Source: Pseudomonadota bacterium
GTDB taxonomy: Bacteria; Myxococcota_A; UBA796; SXON01
Assembly (NCBI GenBank): GCA_030685065.1
Contig: JAUXQH010000133.1
Coordinates: 18,273-82,272, forward strand
Reading direction: 5' to 3'
Length of the DNA: 64,000 nucleotides
Shown here: piece after piece, positions 26,088 to 34,656 of the stretch
Layout: each line of letters opens with the position of its first letter
Position numbering within the stretch: position 1 is the stretch's first letter
Notes under the pieces: generated by a model
What the model was told of the DNA's origin: nothing
Databases searched by the model: none
What the model saw: only the letters and a program-made list of their open reading frames with translations
Position numbers and translations under genes: made by a program

Positions 26088-26834
26088 ATGTTTCCTGGCC
26101 ACCGCAGCTGCCGGCCATCGGCGCGACTCGCCTCGATCCTCCTCCTTCCCCTGCTGCTCCTCGGCTGTCCGCCGAAGAAGCCGTTGGACGACACGGATGG
26201 TGGCGAGGTGCTGAACACCCCCGCCGTCCGGCTCCAGGTCGCCGCGATCGATCCGGACCTCTCTCCGGCGGATCGCACGTTGGACGCCGAGGTCTTCGGA
26301 AGCGGCTTCGAGGAGGGCGCCCGCGTGACCTTCAACAGCGCTCCGGCCACGAGCGTCCGCTTCGGGGACGAGAACTCGCTTCGCGTCAGCGTTCCGGCGA
26401 TGCCGGCCGGCGCGTACGACGTGGTGGTCACCAACCCCGACGGCACGAAGGCCACGCTCCGCAAGGGGCTGGTGCTCACGGAAGGCGCGCCGACCACGGC
26501 GGGTTGTGCGTCCGCGACGGTGCGGTTCGACTTCGACAGCTCGGTGCTGGCGGCGGGCACCCGTCAGGAGCTCGATGTGCTTGCCCCGTGTCTTCGCCAG
26601 GGAAACGCCACCGTCCGCATCGAGGGGCACGCGGACGAGCAGGGTACGACCGACTACAACATCGCCCTCGGGCAGCGTCGCGCCGACGCGGTGCAGCGAT
26701 ACCTGGTGGGGCTCGGCGTCTCGCCCGCCCGGATGCGCACCGTGTCGTATGGTGAGGAGCGTCCGGTGGATCGCTCCGGGAGCGCCGCCGCGAACGCCGC
26801 CAACCGCCGCGCCGAGATCCTCGTCCGGGAGTAG
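26088..26834 (+). CDS. Pal-like OmpA-domain lipoprotein with an added IPT/TIG domain
   Basis: This is a 248-aa outer-membrane lipoprotein. The signal peptide ends in the lipobox LLGC (Cys27). Residues about 48-132 look like one IPT/TIG immunoglobulin-like domain (AIDPDLSPADRTLDAEVFGS; VVVTNPDGT). Residues about 140-248 form an OmpA/Pal peptidoglycan-binding domain with VRFDFDSS, IEGHADEQGTTDYNIALGQRRADAV and NRRAEI. E. coli Pal lacks the TIG domain. The next gene is cpoB, which supports a Tol-Pal role (outer-membrane constriction), although tolQRAB are not here. Confidence 0.8.
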   Translation: MFPGHRSCRPSARLASILLLPLLLLGCPPKKPLDDTDGGEVLNTPAVRLQVAAIDPDLSPADRTLDAEVFGSGFEEGARVTFNSAPATSVRFGDENSLRVSVPAMPAGAYDVVVTNPDGTKATLRKGLVLTEGAPTTAGCASATVRFDFDSSVLAAGTRQELDVLAPCLRQGNATVRIEGHADEQGTTDYNIALGQRRADAVQRYLVGLGVSPARMRTVSYGEERPVDRSGSAAANAANRRAEILVRE

Positions 26835-26836
26835 CC

Positions 26837-27712
26837 GTGATCCTCGCCCCCCTCCTGCTCGCCTGCGTGATCGACCGCACGGGCCAGTCCGCGACCGACC
26901 AGATGCACCGTGAGCTCGCCGACCATGGCCGTCGCGTGCGCGAGCTCGAGGTCGTCTCCGAGGACATGTCCCGTCGCGTCGGCCAGATGGAGGAGGTCAC
27001 GCGGGCCCGGGGCCAGGAAGAGATCCTGAAGATGGAGACGATGGAGCAGCTACGCCAGGAGGTGGCCCGGATCCGGGGCGACTTCGAGGTGCTTCAGCAC
27101 GACTATGGAACATACGAGCAGGCCGGCGTCGGGTTCCAGCAGGACTCCGACTACCGGATGTCGTACGTCGAGAGCCGGGTAGGTGAGCTCGAGAAGTCGC
27201 TGGGCGTCAAGTCGCCGCCGCCCCCCACCCGCGATCCGTCCACCGGCGCCGTCACGGGCACGGACCCCGGTGGCCCCGCCGCGGCTGACCCCGGCACCCC
27301 CGATCCCGGCACCCCGACGCCCGAGGCGCAGGTCCCGGTCACGGGAACGCCCGAGGAGCTCTTCGCCCTCATCGGCAAGAACCTGGAGGAGGGCAACGGA
27401 GGCGTGGCGCGGGCCGTCGCCAAGCGCTTCATCCAGGACAACCCGAAGAGCGACCGCGTGGCCGAGGCGTACTACCGCATCGCGGAGTCCTGGCAGAACG
27501 AAGCCGACTACAAGACCGCGGCCGCGGCCTTCCAGCTCGTGTCCGACAAGTATTCGCAGAGCACGTGGGCGCCGTGGTCCGTGTTGCGGGTCGGCGAGTG
27601 TTTCGCGGCCCTCGGCGACAAGGAGAACGCCAGGCTCTTCTGGTCCGACGTCGTGCAGCGCTTTCCGAAGAGCAAGGCGGCGAAGGAAGCCAAGACCCTG
27701 CTCGCGAAGTAG
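26837..27712 (+). CDS. cpoB: CpoB/YbgF-like tetratricopeptide lipoprotein
   Basis: CpoB couples Tol-Pal with peptidoglycan synthesis at division. The 291-aa product has a very short lipoprotein signal (lipobox LLAC, Cys10), a coiled-coil stretch (about residues 18-120), a Pro/Thr/Gly-rich linker (about 125-165) and three TPR units (about 170-290, e.g. YYRIAESWQNEADYKTAAAA). This is the CpoB/YbgF domain order. E. coli CpoB is periplasmic and soluble; here a lipid anchor is predicted. GTG start 2 nt after the pal stop. An intrinsic terminator follows at 27845-27872. Confidence 0.8.
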   Translation: MILAPLLLACVIDRTGQSATDQMHRELADHGRRVRELEVVSEDMSRRVGQMEEVTRARGQEEILKMETMEQLRQEVARIRGDFEVLQHDYGTYEQAGVGFQQDSDYRMSYVESRVGELEKSLGVKSPPPPTRDPSTGAVTGTDPGGPAAADPGTPDPGTPTPEAQVPVTGTPEELFALIGKNLEEGNGGVARAVAKRFIQDNPKSDRVAEAYYRIAESWQNEADYKTAAAAFQLVSDKYSQSTWAPWSVLRVGECFAALGDKENARLFWSDVVQRFPKSKAAKEAKTLLAK

Positions 27713-27844
27713 CCGCCTTCCGCCGGGCTCGGTCTGTCGCGGGAGGCGTTGCGGGCCGCGCCGCGCGTGCGTCACGGACGGTCAGCCGGCTTGCGCCGGG
27801 GCCGCCGGACGATTATCCACGGCGTCCCAAACCTCCGTTCAATG

Positions 27845-27872
27845 GAGCGTCCCCCAGGGCGCTCTTTTTTTT
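27845..27872 (+). terminator. Intrinsic terminator upstream of rimP
   Basis: GAGCG (27845-27849), a bulged T, then CCC pairing with GGG around a short CCA loop, then CGCTC (27860-27864), followed by eight T (27865-27872). It ends the pal-cpoB transcript or acts as an attenuator in the rimP leader, since it lies 54 bp before the rimP ATG. Confidence 0.8.
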
Positions 27873-27925
27873 GGTCTGCCACTCCCGTTTGGTCTACCCA
27901 CCTCGCCCCTGGTCCACGTCGCGCC

Positions 27926-28465
27926 ATGACCCACATCCGTTCGCTCATCGATTCGCTCCGCGCGCTGGCCGAGCCCGTGGCCGAGCGCCAGGGCTGCGAG
28001 CTCGTCGCGATCGAGCTGGTCGGTGGTCCGAACGGCAAGCGGGTGCTCCGGGTCTCGCTCGACAAGGTCGGCGGGGCCACGGTGGCCGACTGCGCGAAGG
28101 TGTCCCGCGGGCTGTCGCCCGCGCTCGACGCCGAGGATCTCATCGCCAGCGCGTATGACCTCGAGGTGTCGACTCCCGGCATGGAGCGGCCGCTCCAGCG
28201 CGAGAAGGACTTCGCGTACTTCGCCGGGTGCGAGGCGCGGATCAAGCTGTACGGGATGGATGGCCGCCGCCGCTTGAAGGCGCGTCTTCTGGGCGCAGCG
28301 GACGGCCAGGTGCGCGTGCTCGTCGATGAAGAGGGCGAGCGTCTCATCCCGCTGGCCGACATCGAGCGCGCCAACCTCGTCCTGGATTTGGAACAGTTCG
28401 CCCGCCTCGGGCAGGGCCTGCATCCTGTTGTATCTGCCGGAAATGCCGTAGGAGAAACGCCATGA
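27926..28465 (+). CDS. rimP: Ribosome maturation factor RimP
   Basis: RimP is needed for 30S subunit maturation. The 179-aa product has the two-domain pattern: GCELVAIELVGGPNGKRVLRVSLDK and SPALDAEDLIASAYDLEVSTPGMERPL in the N-terminal half, and an SH3-like C-terminal half (EARIKLYGMDGRRRLKARLLG, ERLIPLADIERANLV). The ATG at 27926 was chosen from family length; the open frame extends 59 codons further up through the terminator. It overlaps nusA by ATGA, the classic rimP-nusA-infB arrangement. Confidence 0.93.
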   Translation: MTHIRSLIDSLRALAEPVAERQGCELVAIELVGGPNGKRVLRVSLDKVGGATVADCAKVSRGLSPALDAEDLIASAYDLEVSTPGMERPLQREKDFAYFAGCEARIKLYGMDGRRRLKARLLGAADGQVRVLVDEEGERLIPLADIERANLVLDLEQFARLGQGLHPVVSAGNAVGETP

Positions 28466-29763
28466 TCAGCGAACTTGCACGCGACCTCGACGCGGTCGCC
28501 CGCGAGAAGAACATCCCCCGGGACTCCCTCATCGAGGTCCTCGAGCAGGCGATGGTGGCGGCCGGCCGCAAGAAGTACGGCATGCAGAAGGACTTCGAGG
28601 CCCAGTGGAACGACGAGCTCGGCGAGGTCGAGCTCTTCGAGTTCCGCACCGTCTCCGAGGAAGTCGAGGACGACGATATCGAGATCGACCTCGCGGGCGC
28701 GCGCAAGCTCGACCCCGAGTGCGAGATCGGCGACAGCCTCGGCATCAAGCTGGATATCGAGGGCCTGGGCCGCATCGCCGCGCAGACGGCGAAGCAGGTC
28801 ATCATCCAGAAGATCCGCGACGCCGAGCGCGAGATGACGTTCTCCGAGTTCAAGGACCGGAAGGGTGAGATCATCACCGGCATCGTGCGTCGCTTCGAGA
28901 AGGGCAACATCATCGTCGACCTCGGCCGGGCCGAGGCCATGCTGCCGAAGCGCGAGCAGGTGGCGACCGAGACCTACCGCCAGGGTGACCGCATCCAGGC
29001 GTACGTCGTGGACATCACGCGCGCCACGAAGACCCCCCAGGTGGTCCTCTCTCGCACCCATCCCGGCCTCCTCATGAAGCTCTTCGAGCTCGAGGTCCCG
29101 GAAGTGGCGGAGGGCATCGTCCGCATCGAGGCCTGCGCACGCGAGCCCGGCTTCCGCGCCAAGATCGCGGTGAGCTCGGTGGACGGGGACGTGGATCCCG
29201 TCGGCGCGTGCGTCGGGATGAAGGGCAGCCGCGTCCAGGCGGTCGTGGGTGAGCTCCGTGGCGAAGCCATCGACATCATCCCCTACCACCCCGATCCGGC
29301 GCGCTTCATCGTGCACGCCATCGCCCCGGCGAGCGTTTCGCGCGTCTACATCGACGAGCATGCGCACGCGATGGAGCTCGTCGTCCCGGACGACCAGCTC
29401 TCGAAGGCCATCGGCCGCCGCGGACAGAACGTCCGTCTCGCCGCCCAGCTCACCGGCTGGCGCATCGACATCTTCAGCGACTCCAAGCACTCGGAGATGA
29501 ACGAGCAGGCCCGCGAAGAGCTCGCGCGGGTCGACGCGCTCTCCACCGAGCAGGTCGAGACCCTCATCCGCCACGGGTTCCGTAGCTGCCGCGAGGTGGC
29601 GGACGCAGAGCCCTACGAGCTCGCTGGGATCCTCGGTCTCGAGGAAGCCGAAGCCGACGCCGTGATCGCCGCTGGCGAGCGCGCCCTCGAGGCGCTCATC
29701 CTCGAGGAAGCCGATCGGCGTAAGGCCGCGGCGGAGCTGCCCCCGAGTGCGGACGAAGTCTAA
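28462..29763 (+). CDS. nusA: Transcription elongation/termination factor NusA
   Basis: NusA binds RNA polymerase and RNA to modulate pausing, termination and antitermination. In its 433 aa the domains are in order: N-terminal RNAP-binding domain (about 1-130), S1 domain (KGEIITGIVRRFEKGNIIVDLG, about 135-200), KH1 (DPVGACVGMKGSRVQAV) and KH2 (DQLSKAIGRRGQNVRLAAQLT). A helix-hairpin-helix-like C-terminal region follows (LIRHGFRSCREVADAEPYEL). It is joined to rimP upstream and overlaps the ylxR-like gene by 17 nt. Confidence 0.95.
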   Translation: MISELARDLDAVAREKNIPRDSLIEVLEQAMVAAGRKKYGMQKDFEAQWNDELGEVELFEFRTVSEEVEDDDIEIDLAGARKLDPECEIGDSLGIKLDIEGLGRIAAQTAKQVIIQKIRDAEREMTFSEFKDRKGEIITGIVRRFEKGNIIVDLGRAEAMLPKREQVATETYRQGDRIQAYVVDITRATKTPQVVLSRTHPGLLMKLFELEVPEVAEGIVRIEACAREPGFRAKIAVSSVDGDVDPVGACVGMKGSRVQAVVGELRGEAIDIIPYHPDPARFIVHAIAPASVSRVYIDEHAHAMELVVPDDQLSKAIGRRGQNVRLAAQLTGWRIDIFSDSKHSEMNEQAREELARVDALSTEQVETLIRHGFRSCREVADAEPYELAGILGLEEAEADAVIAAGERALEALILEEADRRKAAAELPPSADEV

Positions 29764-30343
29764 GCGTCCCTCCCCGCCCGGGGAGGGACCAGTTCGAACC
29801 TGCGTCGTCACCCGCGAGTCGGGGCCGCCGGAGGCGCTCGTGCGGGTGGTCCTCGGGCCCGACGGCACGGTCGAGGTCGACTATCGCGCCCGCCTGGGCG
29901 GGCGCGGCGCATGGCTGTTGCCTCGTCGGGACGTAATCGCCACGGCGGAGGCGAAGCCGGGGCTCCTGGCACGGATGCTTCACGTGGAGACCTGCAACAC
30001 GACCGGCCTGCTCGAGCGGGTGCGGGCGGCGAACGAACGCACCGTCGGAGAGCTCCTCTCCTTGTCGGCGCGCTCGGGTGCGCTCGCGAGCGGCGGGGAC
30101 CAGGCGACCTCCGCGGTCCGCGCGGGGGATGCGCTCGGGTTGGTCGTAGCGAGCGACGCTGCACAGACCAGCATCGATGCGGTGCGCGGAGATCGGGACC
30201 TGACGATCTGGACGCTGCCTTGGGATAGAGAAGCCCTGGGGCATCGGATCGGCAAAGGTCCGCGCGCGATCGTGGCTTTGCGGGCGGCCGTGGTGACCCG
30301 GGCACTCGCCGAACAGTTGCGGAGGATGCAGGACTTGCGTTAG
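29747..30343 (+). CDS. YlxR (DUF448) domain fused to an L7Ae-like domain
   Basis: The 198-aa product has an N-terminal YlxR domain (VRTCVVTRESGPPEALVRVV and GRGAWLLPRRDVI, about residues 16-75), an RNA-binding fold usually encoded between nusA and infB. Residues about 100-190 look like an L7Ae/YlxQ-type RNA-binding domain (AGDALGLVVASDAAQ, GKGPRAIVALRAA). In Firmicutes ylxR and ylxQ are separate neighbours; here they appear fused. The GTG start lies inside the end of nusA, so the genes are probably coupled. Confidence 0.75.
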   Translation: MRTKSKRPSPPGEGPVRTCVVTRESGPPEALVRVVLGPDGTVEVDYRARLGGRGAWLLPRRDVIATAEAKPGLLARMLHVETCNTTGLLERVRAANERTVGELLSLSARSGALASGGDQATSAVRAGDALGLVVASDAAQTSIDAVRGDRDLTIWTLPWDREALGHRIGKGPRAIVALRAAVVTRALAEQLRRMQDLR

Positions 30344-30509
30344 TGGCCCCGGCGGGGGCAGGCTGCGGCAACGGGCCCCTCTAGCGAGGCGGCGCGTGCG
30401 CCCCGCAGCGGCGGTCGGCCGGAGCCTCTCCGGCCAAGTTTTCTCCGGTTCATAACGGGATGCGTGCGTATCCTCTGCGGGTTGCGAGCCCGTTCCTACA
30501 AGGTACTGA

Positions 30510-33416
30510 ATGTCGACGAAAGATCTGATGGATCGCCTCGAGCGTACGGGCTCCGGCGCAAAGCCGGCGCAGCCGCGTGCCCCAGAGCAGCAGCCGCAAC
30601 AGAAGGCCGGTGACGCCAAGGCGAACGAGACGAAGCGCGTGGGGGATGGAGTCGTGCGCCGACGTGCGCCGATGGCCGCCCCCGAGCCTCCGCCTCCGCC
30701 CGCACGTACGGTCATTCGTCGTCCCGGGCCCGCCCGTGAGGAGCCGCCGGCTCGCGCGCAGGCCCCCGCGCCGCAGCAGGCCTCGCAGCAGCGTCCGCAG
30801 GTCGCTGCCCCCGCCCAGCAGGCTTCCGCCGTAGCGCGCCCGTCCGCCCCGAGCGGACTGCCGCCACGCGGTACGCCGGTGCCCTTGCCGAACCGCGCGC
30901 CTCCGGTCGCCGCCGTTCAGCCTGAAACGCAGGCCGCGGCCCCCGCTCCCGTCGAGTCCGAAGCCGCCGCGCCCGAGGCGCTCGCGCCCGCCGCGTCCGC
31001 TCAGGACTTCGTTGCCGCGCCGGCGCACGAGCCGTCTCCCCCCGAGCACACGGCAAGCGAGGGAACGGGCGCCAGCTCCGAAGCCCCGGCCGTGTCCGCT
31101 CCGGCCGTGTCCGCTCCGGCCGCGTCCTCCCAGGGCGCCGAACCAGGCGTCGCGGCCGAGCCGGCCCCCGTGGAGCACGCCGCCGCTGTCGAGGCCCCCG
31201 TCGAAGTCGCGCCCCCCGCGCCGCCTCCTCGTGCGGAGCCCACCCTCGAGCGCGCCGTCATCATCGACCGCCCGGGTGGCTACGGCCGCCTGCCGTCCAT
31301 GGCGCCGGCCGGCGTCCGCGCGGCGCCCGCCCGCCTGAACGACACGCCCATTCTTCCGGGTCTCGGCCGCGCCGTCGTGTCCCTGCCGGCAGGCTACGAC
31401 CCGACCGATCCGACCGGCGCCCGTCGCCGTGCTCGCGAGCAGGCCTCGCAGACCGCGCGGTGGGGTCCCGGAGCGGATCGCCGTCCGGGCGCCCCGGGTC
31501 CCGGCCGCGTCGACGCGGGGGCGCCCGCGCCCGCCTCCGACGATCGCCGTCCCAAGAAGGGCCCCAACGCCCGGCGCAGCGAGCACGTTCCGATGCCGGA
31601 TTCTCGCTCCCGCAAGCCGAAGGGCCGCGGCGGCAAGGACATGCGCTCGGTTCGCCCGGTCCAGACGGTCAAGCACCGTGTCCGGATCGAAGGCGAGATC
31701 ACCGTCGCCAACCTCGCCCACGAGATGGGCGTCAAGGCGGCGGAGCTCATCAAGCTGCTGATGTCGATGGGGCAGCCGGCCACGGTCAACCAGACCATCG
31801 ACTTCGACACCGCCTCGCTCCTCGCGCAGGAGCTCGGCCACGAAGTCGTCAACATCGCGTTCGACGAAGCGGAGCACCTCTACGACGTAGAGGCCGAGGG
31901 CTCCGATCTGCCGAACCGCGCGCCGGTCGTGACCATCATGGGCCACGTCGACCACGGCAAGACCACCCTGCTGGACACCATCCGCAAGGCCAAGGTCGCC
32001 GCGGGCGAGGCGGGTGGCATCACCCAGCACATCGGCGCCTACACGGTGAAGCGTGGGGACCGCCCCATCACCTTCATCGATACCCCGGGCCACGCCGCGT
32101 TCAGCGCGATGCGAGCCCGTGGTGCCAAGGCCACGGACATCATCGTCCTCGTGGTCGCGGCGGACGACGGCGTGATGCCCCAGACCGTCGAGGCCATCAG
32201 CCACGCCAAGGCGGCGGGCGTGCCGATCCTGGTCGCGGTCAACAAGATGGACAAGCCGGGCGTCCAGCCCGAGCGCGTCACCCGCCAGCTCATGGAGCAC
32301 GGCCTGGTCTCTGAAGAGTACGGCGGCGACGTCATCTTCGTGCCGGTGTCCGCCCTCAAGGGCACGGGCGTCAACGACCTGCTCGACAACATCCTGGTCG
32401 TGGCGGAAGTCGCGGATCTCCGCGCCAACCCCGATCGCCACGCCGAAGGTGTGGTGCTCGAGTCGCGCCTCGAAGTCGGCCGCGGCGCCGTGGCGTCGCT
32501 GCTCGTGCAGACCGGTACGCTGAAGCAGGGCGACACGATCGTCATCGGTTCGACCTGGGGCCGCGTGCGCGCCATGTCGGACGATCGCGGGCAGAAGCTC
32601 AAGGAAGCGGGTCCGTCCACGCCGGTCGAGATCTTCGGCTTGCAGGACGTGCCGAACGCGGGCGACGAGTTCGCGGTGGTCGAGACCGAAAAGGACGCTC
32701 GCGCCCTCGTCGATCATCGCTCCGCGCTCAAGAGCGCCGGTGCGCACAGCCAGCGCGCCAAGATGACCCTCGAGGACCTCTACAAGAACGGCGGCGTGGC
32801 CCCCGAGGTCATGAAGATCGTCCTCAAGGCCGACGTGAGCGGCTCCCTCGAGGCGCTCAAGGGCGCGCTCGAAGGCCTCGTGGTCTCCGGCACCCAGCTG
32901 AAGATCCTCCACGCGGCCATCGGCCCGGTGAACGAGTCCGACGTGAACCTCGCCGCGCCCGACCAGGCGCTGATCATCGCGTTCGACGTGAAGTCCGACA
33001 CGAAGGCGCGCCAGGCGGCAGACCAGTACGGTGTGGAGATCAAGAAGTTCGAGATCATCTACAACGTCCTCGACGAGGTCAAGGCGCGCATGCAGGGGCT
33101 GCTGGCCCCCATCTACGAAGAGCAGAAGGTCGGCGAGGCCGAGGTTCGGGCGCTCTTCAAGATCCCCAAGCTCGGCTTCATCGCCGGCTGCATGGTCATG
33201 GACGGCAAGGTCAACCGCGGCGCGGCCGCGAAGGTCTTCCGCGCCGGCAAGCAGATCGCCGAGGGCAAGGTCACGAGCCTCAAGCGCTTCAAGGAAGACG
33301 TTCGCGAGGTCGAGAAGGGCTTCGAGTGCGGTATCGGAGTCGAAGGCGCGACCGACATCCAGGAAGGCGACAAGATCGCCCTCTACACGCGGGTCCAGGT
33401 GGCCCGCCCGGAGTAG
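30510..33416 (+). CDS. infB: Translation initiation factor IF-2
   Basis: IF-2 is the GTPase that places fMet-tRNA on the ribosome. The 968-aa product has a small N-terminal IF2_N motif (STKDLMDRLERTG) and a very long Pro/Ala-rich disordered linker (about residues 20-330) that includes an exact 15-bp tandem repeat at 31086-31115. The second IF2_N-like region (about 390-450) comes next. The G domain follows with GHVDHGKTTLLD (from Gly478), DTPGHAAF and NKMD, then domains II-IV. The 166-bp gap before it may carry its own promoter, but no clear boxes were found. Confidence 0.96.
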   Translation: MSTKDLMDRLERTGSGAKPAQPRAPEQQPQQKAGDAKANETKRVGDGVVRRRAPMAAPEPPPPPARTVIRRPGPAREEPPARAQAPAPQQASQQRPQVAAPAQQASAVARPSAPSGLPPRGTPVPLPNRAPPVAAVQPETQAAAPAPVESEAAAPEALAPAASAQDFVAAPAHEPSPPEHTASEGTGASSEAPAVSAPAVSAPAASSQGAEPGVAAEPAPVEHAAAVEAPVEVAPPAPPPRAEPTLERAVIIDRPGGYGRLPSMAPAGVRAAPARLNDTPILPGLGRAVVSLPAGYDPTDPTGARRRAREQASQTARWGPGADRRPGAPGPGRVDAGAPAPASDDRRPKKGPNARRSEHVPMPDSRSRKPKGRGGKDMRSVRPVQTVKHRVRIEGEITVANLAHEMGVKAAELIKLLMSMGQPATVNQTIDFDTASLLAQELGHEVVNIAFDEAEHLYDVEAEGSDLPNRAPVVTIMGHVDHGKTTLLDTIRKAKVAAGEAGGITQHIGAYTVKRGDRPITFIDTPGHAAFSAMRARGAKATDIIVLVVAADDGVMPQTVEAISHAKAAGVPILVAVNKMDKPGVQPERVTRQLMEHGLVSEEYGGDVIFVPVSALKGTGVNDLLDNILVVAEVADLRANPDRHAEGVVLESRLEVGRGAVASLLVQTGTLKQGDTIVIGSTWGRVRAMSDDRGQKLKEAGPSTPVEIFGLQDVPNAGDEFAVVETEKDARALVDHRSALKSAGAHSQRAKMTLEDLYKNGGVAPEVMKIVLKADVSGSLEALKGALEGLVVSGTQLKILHAAIGPVNESDVNLAAPDQALIIAFDVKSDTKARQAADQYGVEIKKFEIIYNVLDEVKARMQGLLAPIYEEQKVGEAEVRALFKIPKLGFIAGCMVMDGKVNRGAAAKVFRAGKQIAEGKVTSLKRFKEDVREVEKGFECGIGVEGATDIQEGDKIALYTRVQVARPE

Positions 33417-33764
33417 GTGTTGTACCTGCCAGCGCCGGATGAGGCCGTGTTTGTCGGCCTCCTCCGCATGGTGCTCCGAATCCCGGGCAGCCGGTCCCTC
33501 AAGGACCGGCGCCGGGTCGTCTCGTCGCTCCGCGACCGCGTTCAGGTGAGGCACCACGCGGCCTTCGCGGAAGTGGGCCACCTGGAGACGCACGAGGCCG
33601 CCGTGGTCGCGATCACGGTGGTGGGAAACGACGCGCGCCAGCTGCGCTCGCGACTCGACACGATTCGGGCCGACGCGGAGGCAACGCTCGAGGCCCACGT
33701 CACGGATGTAAATGTCCGGATCCTCGGGATGAATGGGCAGGTCGACACGCTCGTCGGCCCTTGA
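33417..33764 (+). CDS. YlxP-like protein (DUF503)
   Basis: The 115-aa product belongs to the YlxP/DUF503 family, recognised by the LLRMVLRIPGSRSLKDRRRV opening, AFAEVGHLETHEAAVVAITVV and the C-terminal half. YlxP usually lies between infB and rbfA and is thought to act in ribosome biogenesis, though its precise role is unclear. It begins with a GTG one base after the infB stop. rbfA, the usual next gene, is not present; a SPOR protein gene follows instead. Confidence 0.8.
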   Translation: MLYLPAPDEAVFVGLLRMVLRIPGSRSLKDRRRVVSSLRDRVQVRHHAAFAEVGHLETHEAAVVAITVVGNDARQLRSRLDTIRADAEATLEAHVTDVNVRILGMNGQVDTLVGP

Positions 33765-33803
33765 CCCGTCCACACCCGGCCGGTTCGGGATAGCATCGGT
33801 TCC

Positions 33804-34574
33804 ATGCAGGAACCGAAGCGTACCCTGGGCCCCCTACAGCAGGGCCCGTCGCAGCATAGCCCCCTTCAGCAGCCGGGGTCCCCGTACGTGGGCCCGCGGG
33901 CTCCCCATCCGGCGGGCGCCAACCAGCTGCCGCTCTCGCGCAACCACCTCTACGCGCTCGGCACGTTGTCGGTGGCCCTCGCGGTGCTGTCCTTCTTCGT
34001 CGGCTTCCAGGCCGGCCGCGGTCAGGTGGTGGCCCCGTCCGCGCCAGCGGTCGCGCGGTTCGTCCCTGACGAGGTCGCGGCGGGGGATCTGGAGGTTCTG
34101 CTCGCCGGCGTCGAGCAGGCGAACGTCGGTGAGGCGCCGTTGGGCTTTCCGGCCGAGCTGCCGCGCACCGACATGGCGCTCGTGGCCCCTCCTGCCCTCG
34201 GAGAAGGCGGCGTGCTCGTTCCTGTGGTAGCGCCGCCGCCGCCGCCGAACCCCTTTCCCGCCGAGGCACGTCCGGGCCTGGTCGAGGTGGGGGCGGATGC
34301 GCCGACCGTGGCACCGTCGAAGGGGGACATCCCCACGAGCGGATGGTCCATCCAGGTCGCCGAGCAGCCCCTCGAGGAGGACGCGCTCCGGCAGGTGGAG
34401 ACCCTTCAGGCCGCCGGCCTCTCGGCGTACAAGGTCGTAGCCCTGGTGAACGGCGCGTCGGTCTGGCGCATCCGCATCGGCGGCTACTCCAGCAAGGACA
34501 CGGCGACGGCCGCGTTGGCCGGTGTGTCCAGCAAGGCGGGCGCCGCCGGGGCCACGGTGACGCGAGCCCCCTGA
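33804..34574 (+). CDS. SPOR-domain membrane protein
   Basis: The 256-aa bitopic protein has a cytoplasmic Gln/Pro-rich N-terminus, a single membrane helix (about residues 50-70, YALGTLSVALAVLSFFVGF), a Pro/Ala/Val-rich periplasmic linker and a C-terminal SPOR domain (SGWSIQVAEQPLEEDALRQV to the end, about 178-256). SPOR domains bind denuded glycan strands at division septa, so septal or polar localisation is likely. The next gene encodes a LysM protein, also peptidoglycan-binding. Confidence 0.78.
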   Translation: MQEPKRTLGPLQQGPSQHSPLQQPGSPYVGPRAPHPAGANQLPLSRNHLYALGTLSVALAVLSFFVGFQAGRGQVVAPSAPAVARFVPDEVAAGDLEVLLAGVEQANVGEAPLGFPAELPRTDMALVAPPALGEGGVLVPVVAPPPPPNPFPAEARPGLVEVGADAPTVAPSKGDIPTSGWSIQVAEQPLEEDALRQVETLQAAGLSAYKVVALVNGASVWRIRIGGYSSKDTATAALAGVSSKAGAAGATVTRAP

Positions 34575-34607
34575 TCGGCGTTGGTCCGACGGGACCCGCG
34601 CAGGGGC

Positions 34608-34636
34608 TTGACATGCGGCCCGCTCCAGCGGATCCT
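34608..34636 (+). promoter_or_regulatory. Promoter candidate for the LysM gene
   Basis: TTGACA (34608-34613) is followed after 17 nt by GATCCT (34631-34636), a weak -10. Transcription would begin about 14 nt before the ATG at 34657, which has GGAG a few bases upstream. The consensus -35 and correct spacing support it; the -10 is poor. Confidence 0.5.
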
Positions 34637-34656
34637 CGGGGCGCTGTGGAGCACGG

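Noticed and set aside
30450..33773. 1107-codon minus-strand frame over infB
   Set aside because: Antisense shadow of IF-2; Gly/Arg/Val-rich without domains.
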